In this document: in pieces, positions 38,048 to 50,117 of the stretch
How the letters are laid out: every line of letters begins with the position of its first letter
How positions within the stretch are numbered: the first letter of the stretch is position 1
Assembly: GCA_039654915.1 (NCBI GenBank)
Contig: CM077593.1
Location: 56,240,501 to 56,304,500 of the forward strand
DNA: 64,000 nucleotides
Origin: Aquilaria yunnanensis
Taxonomy: Eukaryota; Streptophyta; Magnoliopsida; Malvales; Thymelaeaceae
Reading direction: 5' to 3'
Made by a program: the position numbers and the translations under genes
The notes under the pieces: model-generated
What the model was told of the DNA's origin: nothing
Database searches by the model: none
Seen by the model: only the letters and a program-made list of their open reading frames with translations

Positions 38048-39463
38048 TGTTGGGTTTCGGGAGCCAAACAGCGCAGCGGAATTTAACCGAAACCCTCCAG
38101 GATCCAAGTGAAACGGGGTAAACCGGGTGTTCGAAAATTTCATACCTAATTTTCGGTTGAGATCTCTCACTCAACTGTAGAGTCGAATCACAAAACCTGA
38201 ACAGTTGACGTGTTCAGGCTCTCTATGGTATCCACACGAGCCTCTCGGGATCACCACGCTTCCACCACGTCCCGGCAGATGCGTTTCTCTTGCGCTCGCA
38301 GTGCTAGCTTGCGTCCTCCAAGGAATTGCAAGAGAAGAGTGTGGCTGTCCTTTTGGGAGGCTAGGGCAAGGAGAGATACGAATTTCTCACTTAAAAGTTG
38401 TATTTATAGTGAGACTCAACTTCCAGGCCTAATGGGTTTCAAAGCCCAAATCCAATTAGGATTTAATTTCGGGCTTAATAATGGCTCAACTCCTTGGCCC
38501 ATTATTAATACGAAATTAAAGTGAAACCATAACCCAAATAATTAGGCCATGCACTCTAATGATCCAAATAGCTCTATGTGTCCGACCCAATAGGCTCTTG
38601 CCATGTTGGCAATGATCATAAATCACATTTATGATCATAAGCAATGAGCGGTGTCTAGCAACACATCATTGCTACCCAAGTGACAAGATTGTCGGTGAAT
38701 CGACTAAACCTTTATGATCATCACCGATATATGCCATTGTCCCTTTGTCCAAGATATCAAGACTAAGCACGAGACATGGAATGTGTCACTCTCGTATAGC
38801 CCAATCTTTGGTTTCTTGATTACCGAGTAGACTAACTTAAACTGATGACATTGATATCATATATCAACTCATCGGAGCATGGCCATGCATTTTCTAAGTC
38901 TCACTCTATCAAGGGGCCCAAAGATATCACTCCCGTTACATAGGAGGGACAAATCCCATCTTGATCATACAAATCCCTCCGCATGATATGTGACATACCC
39001 AATGACCTCCTTCAAGTTCACTCAGTTACGAGCAACAAAGGAAAGTATCAAAGTATGTGACTCACATGTAGGGAACCTTGATGATCTTAGGTCGAAGGCC
39101 TACATATACCATGATCACTATGAGAATCACTTATGACACTCATATAACGATCCATGAAGTGTTCTCATGGTGGGTCGGTCCAGTACACAATTTCTCCAAC
39201 TTGTACCCATATGTAGACTACATATCTCATATTAGTCTCTACATATGCTAGTCATTATGTATTATTGCAACCCGCTCCACAATAATACTAGACTAGGGAC
39301 GTTTAAGAATATCATTATTCTAGGGTTACAATTATGTTTATTATGTTACGCAGAAACAAAACAACAAACAAAATTGCTGGATTAATGCCTCAATAAAATA
39401 TCATGACTCAATGTGCAAAAATACAATCATCTCATGATTGGCTTTTTGGGCACAATACTAACA
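38048..39463 (-). repeat. copia-4 3' LTR
   Basis: 1416 bp. On the minus strand it begins TGTTAG at 39463, and its bases 4-6 are the pol stop codon TAG (39458-39460). It ends CCAACA at 38048. Confidence 0.95.
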
Positions 39464-42400
39464 ATCTCCCACTTGCACTAAAAGCCAATCATCCATGTAT
39501 CTAATACCGATGGATCTAGAATGGCCATCATGCTTCTGCTGCGTAAGGGGCTTTGTCAGTGGATCAGCAATGTTGCTGTCTGTCGAAGTCCTGCATATCC
39601 TTACATCACCCCTCTCGATGATCTCCCTGATGAGATGATAGCGTCGAAGTATGTGTTTGGATCGCTGGTGAGATCGAGGTTCCTTAGCCTGTGCGATTGC
39701 TCCATTGTTGTCACAATAGAGCTCTATCGGGTCAACAATGCTTGGAACCACTCCAAGTTCAGTGATGAACTTCTTGATCCAAACTGCCTCCTTCGCAGCA
39801 TCAGAGGCGGCAATGTACTCAGATTCTGTTGTAGAGTTAGCTACTGTCTCTTGCTTTGAACTCTTCCAGCTTACAGCACCACCACCAATACAAAACACAT
39901 AACCAGATTGCGATCTAAAATCATCCTTATCGGATTGGAAGCTTGCATCGGTGTAACCCCTTACAACGAGCTCATCTTCACCTCCAAAGACCAAGAATGC
40001 ATCCTTAGTCCTTCGTAAGTACTTAAGGATGTTCTTAACAGCTGTCCAGTGACTTTCACCGGGGTTCGATTGGTACCTACTCGTCATGCTCAAAGCATAT
40101 GAGACATCGGGACGAGTACATATCATGGCATACATGATAGATCCAATTGCTGAGGCATATGGAATCTTACTCATGCGCTCTCTCTCCTCGGTTGTACTCG
40201 GACACTGAGATCTAGAAAGAGTGATACCATGTGACATGGGCAAGAATCCTTTCTTGGAATCTTGCATGCTAAACCTCTTTAGCACCTTGTCAATATATGT
40301 ACTTTGACTTAGGCCAAGAAGCTTTCTAGATCTATCTCTATAGATCCTGATGCCTAACACATAGGCTGCTTCACCCAAGTCCTTCATAGAGAAACATTTC
40401 CTTAGCCAAGTCTTCACAGACTGTAGCTCAGGAATGTCATTCCCGATGAGTAGTATGTCATCTACATACAACACCAAGAAGACAATAGCGCTCCCACTAA
40501 CCTTCTTGCAGACACAAGGTTCATCTTCATTTTTGATAAAACCAAACTCTTTGATTGCATCATCAAAATGAAGATTCCAACTTCGAGAAGCTTGCTTCAG
40601 TCCATAAATGGACCTTTGCAATTTGCACACTTTATTGGCATACCCAGGAGTGACAAAACCCTCAGGCTGTGTCATGTACACATCCTCAAGTAGCTTTCCA
40701 TTTAGGAATGCAGTTTTGACATCCATTTGCCATATCTCATAATCATAGTGTGCAGCAATAGCAAACAAAATTCGGATGGATTTAAGCATAGCAACTGGTG
40801 AAAAAGTTTCATCATAGTCAATACCATGAATTTGCTTGAAACCTTTTGCAACCAATCTTCCCTTAAAGGTAATCACATTACCATCCATGTCAGTTTTCTT
40901 CTTGAAAACCCATTTGCACCCTATAGGTTTTACCCCTTCAGGTGGGTCAACCAAAGTCCATACTTGGTTTTCATACATGGATTCCATCTCGGATTTCATG
41001 GCCATTAGCCACATCTCAGAGTCAGGCCCCAACATAGCTTGTTGGTAGGTTGTGGGCTCATCTTGATCCATGAGCATCACATCACCGGTGTGAGTCACGA
41101 GAAATCCATATCTCTCGGGCTCACGCCGAATCCTACCAGTCCTACGTGGGCTTTGTGCTACAGGAACAGACTCTTGAACCACAACATCTTGTGGTGTTTG
41201 TTCAGGTTCCATTTCAGGTTCGATGTCTCCTTGTTGTTCTTGAATTTCTTCAAGTTCTACTTTCCTCCCACTAGTTCCTTTAGAGATAAACTCTTTCTCC
41301 AAAAAGACACCAGTTCGAGCAACAAACACTTTTTGCTCAGAGGGATTGTAGAAATAGTAACGCTTTGTTTCTTTGGGATACCCAACAAAAAGACATTTTT
41401 GAGATTTGGGCCCTAGTTTGTTAGAGGATTGACATTTTACATAAGCGTCACAGCCCCAAATCTTCATAAAAGACAAATTGGGACGCCTCCCACTCCATAT
41501 CTCATATGGTGTCTTTTGAACCGATTTAGATCGAACTCGGTTTAGTGTAAAAGCGGCTGTTTCTAGAGCATGTCCCCAAAAGGAGTTTGGAAGGTCAGCT
41601 TGACTCATCATGGAGCGAACCATGTCTAACAGAGTTCGATTTCTCCTTTCAGAAACACCATTCCATTGAGGTGTACCTGGTGGAGTGAGTTGTGATACTA
41701 TACCACACTCCTTCAGATAGTCAAGGAATTCTCAATCCAAGTACTCTCCACCTCGATCTGATCGAAGCACTTTGATACTCTTCCCGAGTTGATTCTCTAC
41801 TTCATTCTTGAATTCGTTGAACTTTTCAAAGGATTCTGACTTGTGTCTCATAAGATACACATAGTCATATCTGCTGAAGTCATCAGTGAAAGTAATGAAG
41901 TATTGGGAACCTCCTCTAGCTTGTGTAGACATAGGGCCACATACATCACTATGTATGAGTCCTAGTAAGTCATTAGCCCTTTCACTTTGCCCTGTGAATG
42001 GGGCTTTGGTCATCTTGCCCAACAAACATGACTCACATGTCTCATATGATTCAAAATCAAATGAGTCCAAGAGTCCATCCTTATGGAGCTTGGATATGCG
42101 GGTCTCATTTATATGGCCCAAGCGACAATGCCAGAGATAGGTCGAGTTTGAATCATTTAATCTGACCTTCTTGGTATTCACATTATAGATTGGATATTCA
42201 AGGTCTAGAACATACAACCCATTGCTAAGTTGAGCACTACCATAAAAGATTTCATTCAAATAAATAGAACAACATTTGTCCTTTATTATAAATGAAAAAC
42301 CTTTCTTGTCCAAACAAGAAACAGAAATCAAATTTCTACTAATAGTAGGCACAAAGTAGCAGTTGTCTAATTCTAAAACTAATCCACTAGGTAAAGTGAG

Positions 42401-43429
42401 AACATAAGTCCCTACGGCTAAGGCAGCAACCCTTGCTCCATTTCCAACACGTAGGTCCACTTCACCTCGGGCCAATCTTCTACTTCTACTTAGATCCTGC
42501 ACATTTGCACAAATGTGAGATCCACATCCAGTATCCAATATCCAAGATGAGGAAGTAGAAAAGTTAGCCTCTATAACAAAAATACCTGAAGTGGAAGTCT
42601 TACTTCCCTTTTCCTTAGCAAGTTCTTCAAGATAAAGCTTTCAGTTGCGCTTCCAGTGTCCAGGTTGCTTACAATGGAAGCACTCCCCTTCCTTTGCCAC
42701 ACCACCCTTTGGTTTCAGTGCAGCTGAAGAAGAACTAGCATTGGACTTTCCATTAGCTTTATCCTTCTTCTTGTTGGCTTTTCCCTTTCCCTTGCCCTTT
42801 TGAACCATCAAAATGGGCTTAGCCTTCTTAAGGTTTTGCTCAGCAGTTCTCAACATGTTGAGCAATTCAGGGAGGGACTTGTCAAGGTCGTTCATGTTAT
42901 AGTTCATGACGAACTGACTGTAGCTTTCAGGCAACGATTGCAAGACTACATCGATAGCCAACTCTTTCTGAAGAGCAAATCCCAAATTCTCAAGATTCTC
43001 AATGTACCCAATCATCTTGAGCACATGAGGACCCACGGGACTTCCCTCAGACATCTTGCACTGAAACAATGCCTTAGAGGTCTCAAACCTCTCATGCCTA
43101 GCTTGCTCTTGGAAAAGCATTTTGAGATGTTCGATCATATCGAACGCCCCCATGTTCTCATGTTGCTTCTGAAGCTCAGATTCCATGGTAATAAGCATGA
43201 GGCATGCAACATCCAAAGCATCATCAGAATGCCTCTTGTGAGCATCCCTTTCAGCTCTTGGAGCAGTGGCAGCAGGCTCATTCGGAATGGGCTGCTCTAG
43301 GACATATGCCTTTCTCTCTTGTTTGAGGACTATCCTCAAGTTTCGGTACCATTTGAGAAAGTTGGTCCCACTCAGTTTTTCCTTCTCAAGGATCGATCGC
43401 AACGAAAGTGTCGATGTGTTTTGTGCCAT
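39458..43429 (-). pseudogene. copia-4 gag-pol polyprotein, one frame with two nonsense codons
   Basis: 1324 codons from ATG at 43429 to TAG at 39458. Gag is residues 1 to about 262. The zinc knuckle has C250, C253 and H258, but the fourth ligand, codon 263, is TGA (42641-42643). Protease DTG is 299-301. The integrase zinc site is H434, H439, C465, C468; the core triad D495, D558, E594 has the usual D-x35-E spacing. Codon 566 is TGA (41732-41734), where copia-1 and copia-3 have CGA. The RT YVDD at 988-991 is intact; RNase H starts near Y1159 with D1161. The stretch from codon 603 to the end (721 residues) is fully open. Length and order fit an autonomous copia polyprotein; the two stops should prevent it unless read through. 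Confidence 0.95.
39464..39474 (-). other. copia-4 polypurine tract
   Basis: AAGTGGGAGAT on the minus strand, directly before the 3' LTR. It also codes for the last pol residues. Confidence 0.88.
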
Positions 43430-44851
43430 GGTTATCTACAACAGTAAATATGCAGTGTAAGAGTCATGTATTTTAATTCATTTAATAAGGACTTTTATTA
43501 AACGATACTCCCACTATTTTCCTCAAAATAATAACCCTCGGTATTATTTCGGAACACCTCGGCGCTAAGGTATTCTAGCGGGCCAAGATCCATATTTGAC
43601 CACAACCTGTGTCAGCTTTGGCTTTTCTCTCAAGTTACAGCTATTTAGGTAGGCAACTCCTTGCCAATTGCATCTTATGCAACTCTTGGATAGTTGGGTG
43701 AACAACACTTGTCCAAGCTCATCTCATGAACTTAAGCCCAACTCTATGCCTCTAAGTCCCTAATCCTATTAGGGTGACTTAGTTAAGTCGAACCCAAAGT
43801 TAGCAGTTTGGATATCACTATTATCCCATCGCGCCTTACCAAGATGAACATAGGTACTTTGCTTTGGCAAACCCACCTAATGTTGATCAAAGTCTTGACG
43901 AGTGCCAACATTTGGAAGGCATCACATTTAATGACTTAATATTTGTTTGAGGGATTTTATCTTTTGATCTCACCAATTTGTTATCTCCGGTTGTTTTATA
44001 CATGCATCACATACAAATATAAAACATTGCATCTCATGCTTACAAGAAATAAACGTGACATGGTTATAGCCCAAACTATGCGATATTCTCAAGCCAATGA
44101 GAATATCATAAAAGCCTAAGAAAAGAAAAGAGTCTTCACAAGCTCCTTCTCTTCCTTTCTTGGCTGCCCTTTTGTTGTCACCTCCTTGGACATACCTCCT
44201 TGCATGATCCTTGGACATACCACCTTGGATGAGCCCATAATGCACCATTACATCAATAATAGAAACCTCGAGTTACATTCGAGGGGAGTAAGGTGAGAAG
44301 AGAATGTACAATGAGAATGATAAGAAAAGGCACGACTTGCAGGCCGTATTTACAAGTACAACCAATCAAGGGCTATAACCATGCACCATGCTTCAAACAC
44401 CAATCAGCATATCATGTAAAATCTCATTCAACAAAGATGCATGCCAATTTTCGCGTGTTGATTAACCAGGTTTTCTTTATGTGGCGCTTCGCATACGGCG
44501 GTCCCGCTGGCCGGTCAGCGGGCGGTGGTTCGAGAAAGTAGGCACCCGAGACTCCTCCATTCGAGCCACCAAAAATACCTTACTTTCGGTGCCCGAACAG
44601 GCCGAATCCGAACAAACCTAGGGTTTTTGCAACTATTGCAAGAATCCTAATCCATATAGGTATCTCATACCTATCAATTTCGGTTAATCTCATTAACCAA
44701 TTTGTGTCATTTCTTCATATATCTCATATGTTCATTACGAATTCCGGTTTCATGCATCATGAATCAATCTAATTAATCATGGCCGAAAACCAATCGAAGA
44801 CATAGCATCATGCGATTCAACACTCAATCCCGATTTAGGGTTTCACCAGTA
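43430..44851 (-). other. copia-4 leader (5' UTR)
   Basis: About 1.4 kb between PBS and gag. It contains two tandem 25-bp units (44184-44233) and a CpG-rich hairpin-like stretch near 44492-44525, with inverted arms CCCGCTG/CAGCGGG, that is decayed in the older copies. A 92-codon open frame (43970-44248) is not conserved in frame between copies. Confidence 0.8.
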
Positions 44852-44863
44852 GCTCTGATACCA
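44852..44863 (-). other. copia-4 primer-binding site
   Basis: On the minus strand TGGTATCAGAGC, one base after the 5' LTR. It is the standard plant PBS complementary to the 3' end of initiator-Met tRNA. Confidence 0.93.
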
Positions 44864-44864
44864 C

Positions 44865-46280
44865 TGTTGGGTTTCGGGAGCCAAACAGCGCAGCGGAATT
44901 TAACCGAAACCCTCCAGGATCCAAGTGAAACGTGGTAAACCGGGTGTTCGAAAATTTCATACCTAATTTTTGGTTGAGATCTCTCACTCAACTGTAGAGT
45001 CGAATCACAAAACCTGAACAGTTGACGTGTTCAGGCTCTCTATGGTATCCACACGAGCCTCTCGGGATCACCACGCTTCCACCACGTCCCGGCAGATGCG
45101 TTTCTCTTGTGCTCGCAGTGCTAGCTTGCGTCCTCCAAGGAATTGCAAGAGAAGAGTGTGGCTGTCCTTTTGGGAGGCTAGGGCAAGGAGAGATACGAAT
45201 TTCTCACTTAAAAGTTGTATTTATAGTGAGACTCAACTTCCAGGCCTAATGGGTTTCAAAGCCCTAATCCAATTAGGATTTAATTTCGGGCTTAATAATG
45301 GCTCAACTCCTTGGCCCATTATTAATACGAAATTAAAGTGAAACCATAACCCAAATAATTAGCCCATGCACTCTAATGATCCAAATAGCTCTATGTGTGC
45401 GACCCAATAGGCTCTTGCCATGTTGGCAATGATCATAAATCACATTTATGATCATAAGCAATGAGCGGTGTCTAGCAACACATCATTACTACCCAAGTGA
45501 CAAGATTGTCGGTGAATCGACTAAACCTTTATGATCATCACCGATATATGCCATTGTCCCTTTGTCCAAGATATCAAGACTAAGCACGAGACATGGAATG
45601 TGTCACTCTCGTATAGCCCAATCTTTGGTTTCTTGATTACCGAGTAGACTAACTTAAACTGATGACATTGATATCATATATCAACTCATCGGAGCATGGC
45701 CATGCATTTTCTAAGTCTCACTCTATCAAGGGGCCCAAAGATATCACTCCCGTTACATAGGAGGGAAAAATCCCATCTTGATCATACAAATCCCTCCGCA
45801 TGATATGTGACATACCCAATGACCTCCTTCAAGTTCACTCAGTTACGAGCAACAAAGGAAAGTATCAAAGTATGTGACTCACATGTAGGGAACCTTGATG
45901 ATCTTAGGTCGAAGGACTACATATACCATGATCACTATGAGAATCACTTATGACACTCATATAACGATCCATGAAGTGTTCTCATGGTGGGTCGGTCCAG
46001 TACACAAGTTCTCCAACTTGTACCCATATGTAGACTACATATCTCATATTAGTCTCCACATATGCTAGTCATTATGTATTATTGCAACCCGCTCCACAAT
46101 AATACTAGACTAGGGACGTTTAAGAATATCATTATTCTAGGGTTACAATTATGTTTATTATGTTACGCAGAAACAAAACAACAAACAAAATTGCTGGATT
46201 AATGCCTCAATAAAATATCATGACTCAATGTGCAAAAATACAATCATCTCATGATTGGCTTTTTGGGCACAATACTAACA
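44865..46280 (-). repeat. copia-4 5' LTR
   Basis: 1416 bp, very close to 38048-39463. TATA box on the minus strand at 45218-45225 (LTR position 1056) and the U3 hairpin at 45429-45455. Confidence 0.95.
45218..45225 (-). promoter_or_regulatory. TATA box of copia-4 5' LTR
   Basis: TATAAATA on the minus strand in the context CTCACTATAAATAC, conserved in position and sequence across copia LTRs here. It is the best placed promoter for the most intact element. Confidence 0.72.
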
Positions 46281-47468
46281 TATACAAGGTATAGCAACCA
46301 AATGCGGCAGCCATTCACAACCAACAAACACATGAAATGTTGCAGCAACATATACCATAGGTTACTCCATAAAACACATAATAAACATAACCAAATCATT
46401 ATGGCAGCCCTCCTCAAGCTAATGCTTGGTCATAGGAGGATTTTAATAGTAGTTAGTACTAAATTTGGGCTCTAGAAACCCTCATTTTACTGCCCTCTTT
46501 GTGCACTTCACACTAGGTCACAAAACCTTCAATAAGTGCACTCCCCTCACTAAGCTTGGTTCATCAAGCTCATGGCTCTGTTCCAAGCTTAGCCCTAGCT
46601 CCATCATTGCTTGAAAATACAGAAAAAAAACCCATGAGAGCAAGAGAACCCTTACCTTGATGGGCATGCTGAAATTGGAGCTTGATCCTAGGTGCACTCA
46701 AGTCTTAGCACTACATAGCTTCCAATTGCTCTTTCTTCCTTTCTTTTGCCTTCAATTTCAATCTTGGAGGTGTGGTGGCTATGGAGGAAGTGTGGCTGTG
46801 TTCTTGGGCTGGAGGAGGATGAAAATGAGAGAGGGATAAGTGATTTGGCCACTTAAATGGCCTTAAATGAGCTTAAGGGCACAAAACACACTTAACAAGC
46901 TCAACCTTGCCTTATGTCATTTTCCTTAACACTAATTATAGTTTCTTTGTCTTAAAATCATTGGTACACATGTGCCCAATATTTTTGACTAATTATAAAG
47001 CCTTGGCTGCCTCTCCCATGGTGGGATAACCCCATAATTTCACCCTTAGACTTAAGTCAAAAGCTTGAACACCTTAAGGTTTACACTAGGACATTTAGGT
47101 CCTTAATGCCTTTAGTGTTTCCTTTGTCCAAACTTGTCTTCCATTAGCAATTTGGTCCTCCAATAGCACTTTCATACCATTCATGTCCTTCCCATAACTC
47201 TCCAAGTCTCTTTCTTGAGAGTTTTGCAATTGAGTACCCGGATTTCCAAAATCTTACAAAAAAGTCCATAGGTTGCTTGACAAACAAGCAATCCTTAAGG
47301 CTTTTCTTGGGGGCCAAGTTACCAACTTGGAACACTTTTAAGGAGGTGTTGATCATGCTTTTTACCCCCCACACTTCAATCACTATGGTGAGAATTACAC
47401 AATATAATGGTTTTTAGCCATTATGACACACTTGTAATTCTCCCATTTTGTGAGGTGGTAACATCCTA

Positions 47469-47530
47469 GGATAGTGTCTTAAGGTGGGGAGCTTGAATTT
47501 GGAGGACCAAATTCTCCAAGGTGGGGAAAA
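47469..47530 (+). other. Element A interior, part 3, with polypurine tract
   Basis: The last 62 bp before the 3' LTR; AAGGTGGGGAAAA at about 47518-47530 directly precedes the LTR start TGTTATAGCC and fits a Ty3/gypsy polypurine tract. Confidence 0.75.
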
Positions 47531-47686
47531 TGTTATAGCCTTGCTAGCATAATGCTCGATGAGCAGGGTAAGTTCATAAATTCCTAGCTTAAATGCCTTA
47601 ATTAGACTTCATTTAGCAAAAGCAAGTATGTTATTCAACGGAGTTGGTTTCAAGTGCTTTATGGCACTAGGTATGCTTGGGGGCAA

Positions 47687-50117
47687 TGTAACCACCTCAA
47701 CAAATGGGAAAATTACAGTATAAAGGTATAATGGTTACAAACCTTTATATAGCATAATTTTCACCATAGTTAATGAAATGTGAGTGGTAAAGTGAATAAG
47801 CTACACCTCCCTAAAAGATTACAGTGGTTACTTGGTACTAAAGGGAGCCCTAAAGGATTGATTGTTTTACAAGTAATCTATGGGTCTTATTGCAAGATTT
47901 CAAGACTTGGGTTCTCAATTGTACAACTCTAAATGAGATATTTTGGAAGGATTTGAATGGTATGGAAGCAATTTTTGGAGACTGAATTGCATAAAGGAAA
48001 CAAAAGCTATTATTCAAGAACCTAGGACAACTAGGTGTACAATTATTCACAAAAATAACTTAAGAAATAACTTAAGGATGGGATGATTTTTTACAAGAGT
48101 TAAAAGTGGTCATTTCTAGCTTTATCCCAGCCTTTTCTTTCCAGGTTCTAATTTCAAAAATTGGGCTAAAGATTAGCCAAAAAGTCTTTGCTTAAGACAT
48201 ACTTATAGTTACCTAAGTGAGGGTTAAGGTTAAACTAATCTAGTCAAGTAAAATATCTTGATTTCTTGCCATTTCTTGCCCATTTTCATCCCCTACCAGG
48301 CACAACCTATTCCTTAGCTCCTCCATAAGCTTCCATAGCCAACATAGCTCAATCTCCCAAGAAATCAAAAAGGAAGGCAATCGAATGCAACAAGAAAGAG
48401 AAAAACCCTAGTTTTCGGGTTTATTGTGTATCTCTTGAAGATTCTAGCCCTCACAGCTTAGGTAAGGGTTTTTTCTTCATGTTTCATGGTTTTTTTTCTA
48501 TCTTAATATGATGATCAAGCATCCATGAAGCTATGACCATGCTTGGAAGAGAGCAAAATGCTCAAGGAACCAGGTATGGGTTAAGGGGGAGTGCATGAAC
48601 AAGGTTCCAGCCTTACTGTTTTTCATGCACTAAGATGGCAGTGTTTACAGGGGTTTCTAGAGCCCAAGTTAGTACTAAAAAAGACCAATTAACCATCTAA
48701 GACCAACAATTAGCTTGAGGAGGGCTGACATAGTGATTACATATTGTTTATTTGATTGTTTGTGGACTAACCCTAATGATGTATTGCTGCCAGCATTGCA
48801 TTTGATTGTGTTATGTTTGTTTGTGCATTTGGATGCCTATATTTTTCTATATGTGCTTTTTTTTTTGTGTTTTTATGTCTTTGGATTTCAGGTATGTCTC
48901 TGGGAATTCAAGTTTCTAATGATAAGCCCTTACTAAGTTTCTTCAAAGAGACTTACCCTTTCTATCCATTTCAGGACCACCTGAAAGAGAGCTTTCAAAA
49001 TAATATCCGTCGCTTGAATTTCTCTGTAAAATTTCAGGTATATTAACATCTATATGTTTAGTTATAAACTACAAATTTTCATGATTTTTGGAGCACATTA
49101 GCTATTTTTAGTAATGGTACTTTCTGCCTTACACAGCAGCTGGTCCCTTCAAGTTTCTGGAGTGCTTAGTGCTTTTGAAGTTCTTGTCATGTATATGGTG
49201 CATAAATTCATGTAAATTATCTGGGCATGTTGCATGTGTAGTGTGAGAAGGATATATGGATTAATGGAGTGTGGTTTGAAGTGTGTATACAATGCTGTCC
49301 ATATGGTGTTTATGGGCTGTTTTGATGGCATTTTTATGAATGATGGTTAGAAGGGCTCTAAATTCATGGGAATGGTTTTCCAATTTGTATAAGACATATA
49401 TGGACACTACCAAGTGGGTTTCTTACCTGGAAATGAAGTGTATGAATATTATGAAATTTTGGATGGGCATAATGGTCAATAGTGGCTAAAATTTGGTACC
49501 CTGTACTCCAGCTGCCATAACTTTCTGTACATAAATAATTTGACTATGAAATTTTGACCACACATATAAACACTTCAATATGAATAACTTGGATTTTGAA
49601 TCAGTGGATTTGGTGCCCTGTAGCTAGATATATGGCCTGTCAAAATTGGATGATTTTGCTGAGCACTATTAATATGGTCAGTTTTACCTAGTTAAGTGAA
49701 AAATCCATAATTGTAAACTTAGATGGATTTAATGTCTCAAACCTATTTCCCTATGAAGGTTTAAGGGAACAGGAGAACACGGGTAGAATTTGAGTTGGAC
49801 ACGGTGTGAAAGTTTGAAAAAAAAATGTACATCAATAGCATCTTACGTGCACATGATTGTACATGCACTTCGAGATTTTACTCAAATTCCATGTTGGCCA
49901 GGAATAAAGAATTTCATTGTCATCGTTACTTCTAGATGAAATGTATGTGAATATGTGTGTGATGGTTGGACCAATATACACATCTTTGCATAATGACCAA
50001 GAGGGCTACTTGGGTAAACATAGTGCACATGTTCTACTTGGCCTATAGGACATGGACTGCCTGGGGCTTGAGCTCACTCAAATTGATCACTGTATTTAAA
50101 TACTCAGAGTGGTAACA
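47687..50117 (+). mobile_element. Solo LTR B4 (diverged B-like)
   Basis: 2431 bp, TGTAACCACCTC...GTGGTAACA, exact TSD GGCAA at 47682-47686 and 50118-50122. Similar to B1-B3 throughout but clearly more diverged. Solo, no coding region. The intron-like interval 48462-48974 is 513 bp. Confidence 0.9.
48462..48974 (+). other. Candidate intron in LTR B4
   Basis: TTAG/GTAAGGG to CATTTCAG, 513 bp, collinear with the 509-510-bp intervals of B1-B3 despite marked sequence divergence between them. Confidence 0.42.

Larger units (their letters stand above)
38048..46280 (-). mobile_element. copia-4: youngest full-length Ty1/copia element
   Basis: 8233 bp on the minus strand: two 1416-bp LTRs, canonical PBS, leader of about 1.4 kb, one gag-pol frame and PPT, with exact TSD TATAC at 38043-38047 and 46281-46285. 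By eye the two LTRs differ at about a dozen positions (under 1 percent), far fewer than copia-3. It is nested in solo LTR B3, which is nested in element A. This is the reference copy for judging damage elsewhere in the window. Confidence 0.96.
36737..47463 (-). mobile_element. Solo LTR B3 (minus strand), split by copia-4
   Basis: Begins TGTTACCCAC, ends GGTGGTAACA, with exact TSD TCCTA at 36732-36736 and 47464-47468. Removing copia-4 and one TATAC copy leaves about 2489 bp, close to B2 (2478 bp). It is the reverse complement of B1/B2. No interior, PBS or PPT, so it is a solo LTR that later received copia-4. Its candidate intron runs from 46655 down to 37909 on the minus strand (509 bp without the insert). 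Confidence 0.93.

Noticed and set aside
42800..43300. 166-codon open frame on the + strand
   Set aside because: Shadow of copia-4 gag, which is on the minus strand and has conserved residues and a zinc knuckle.
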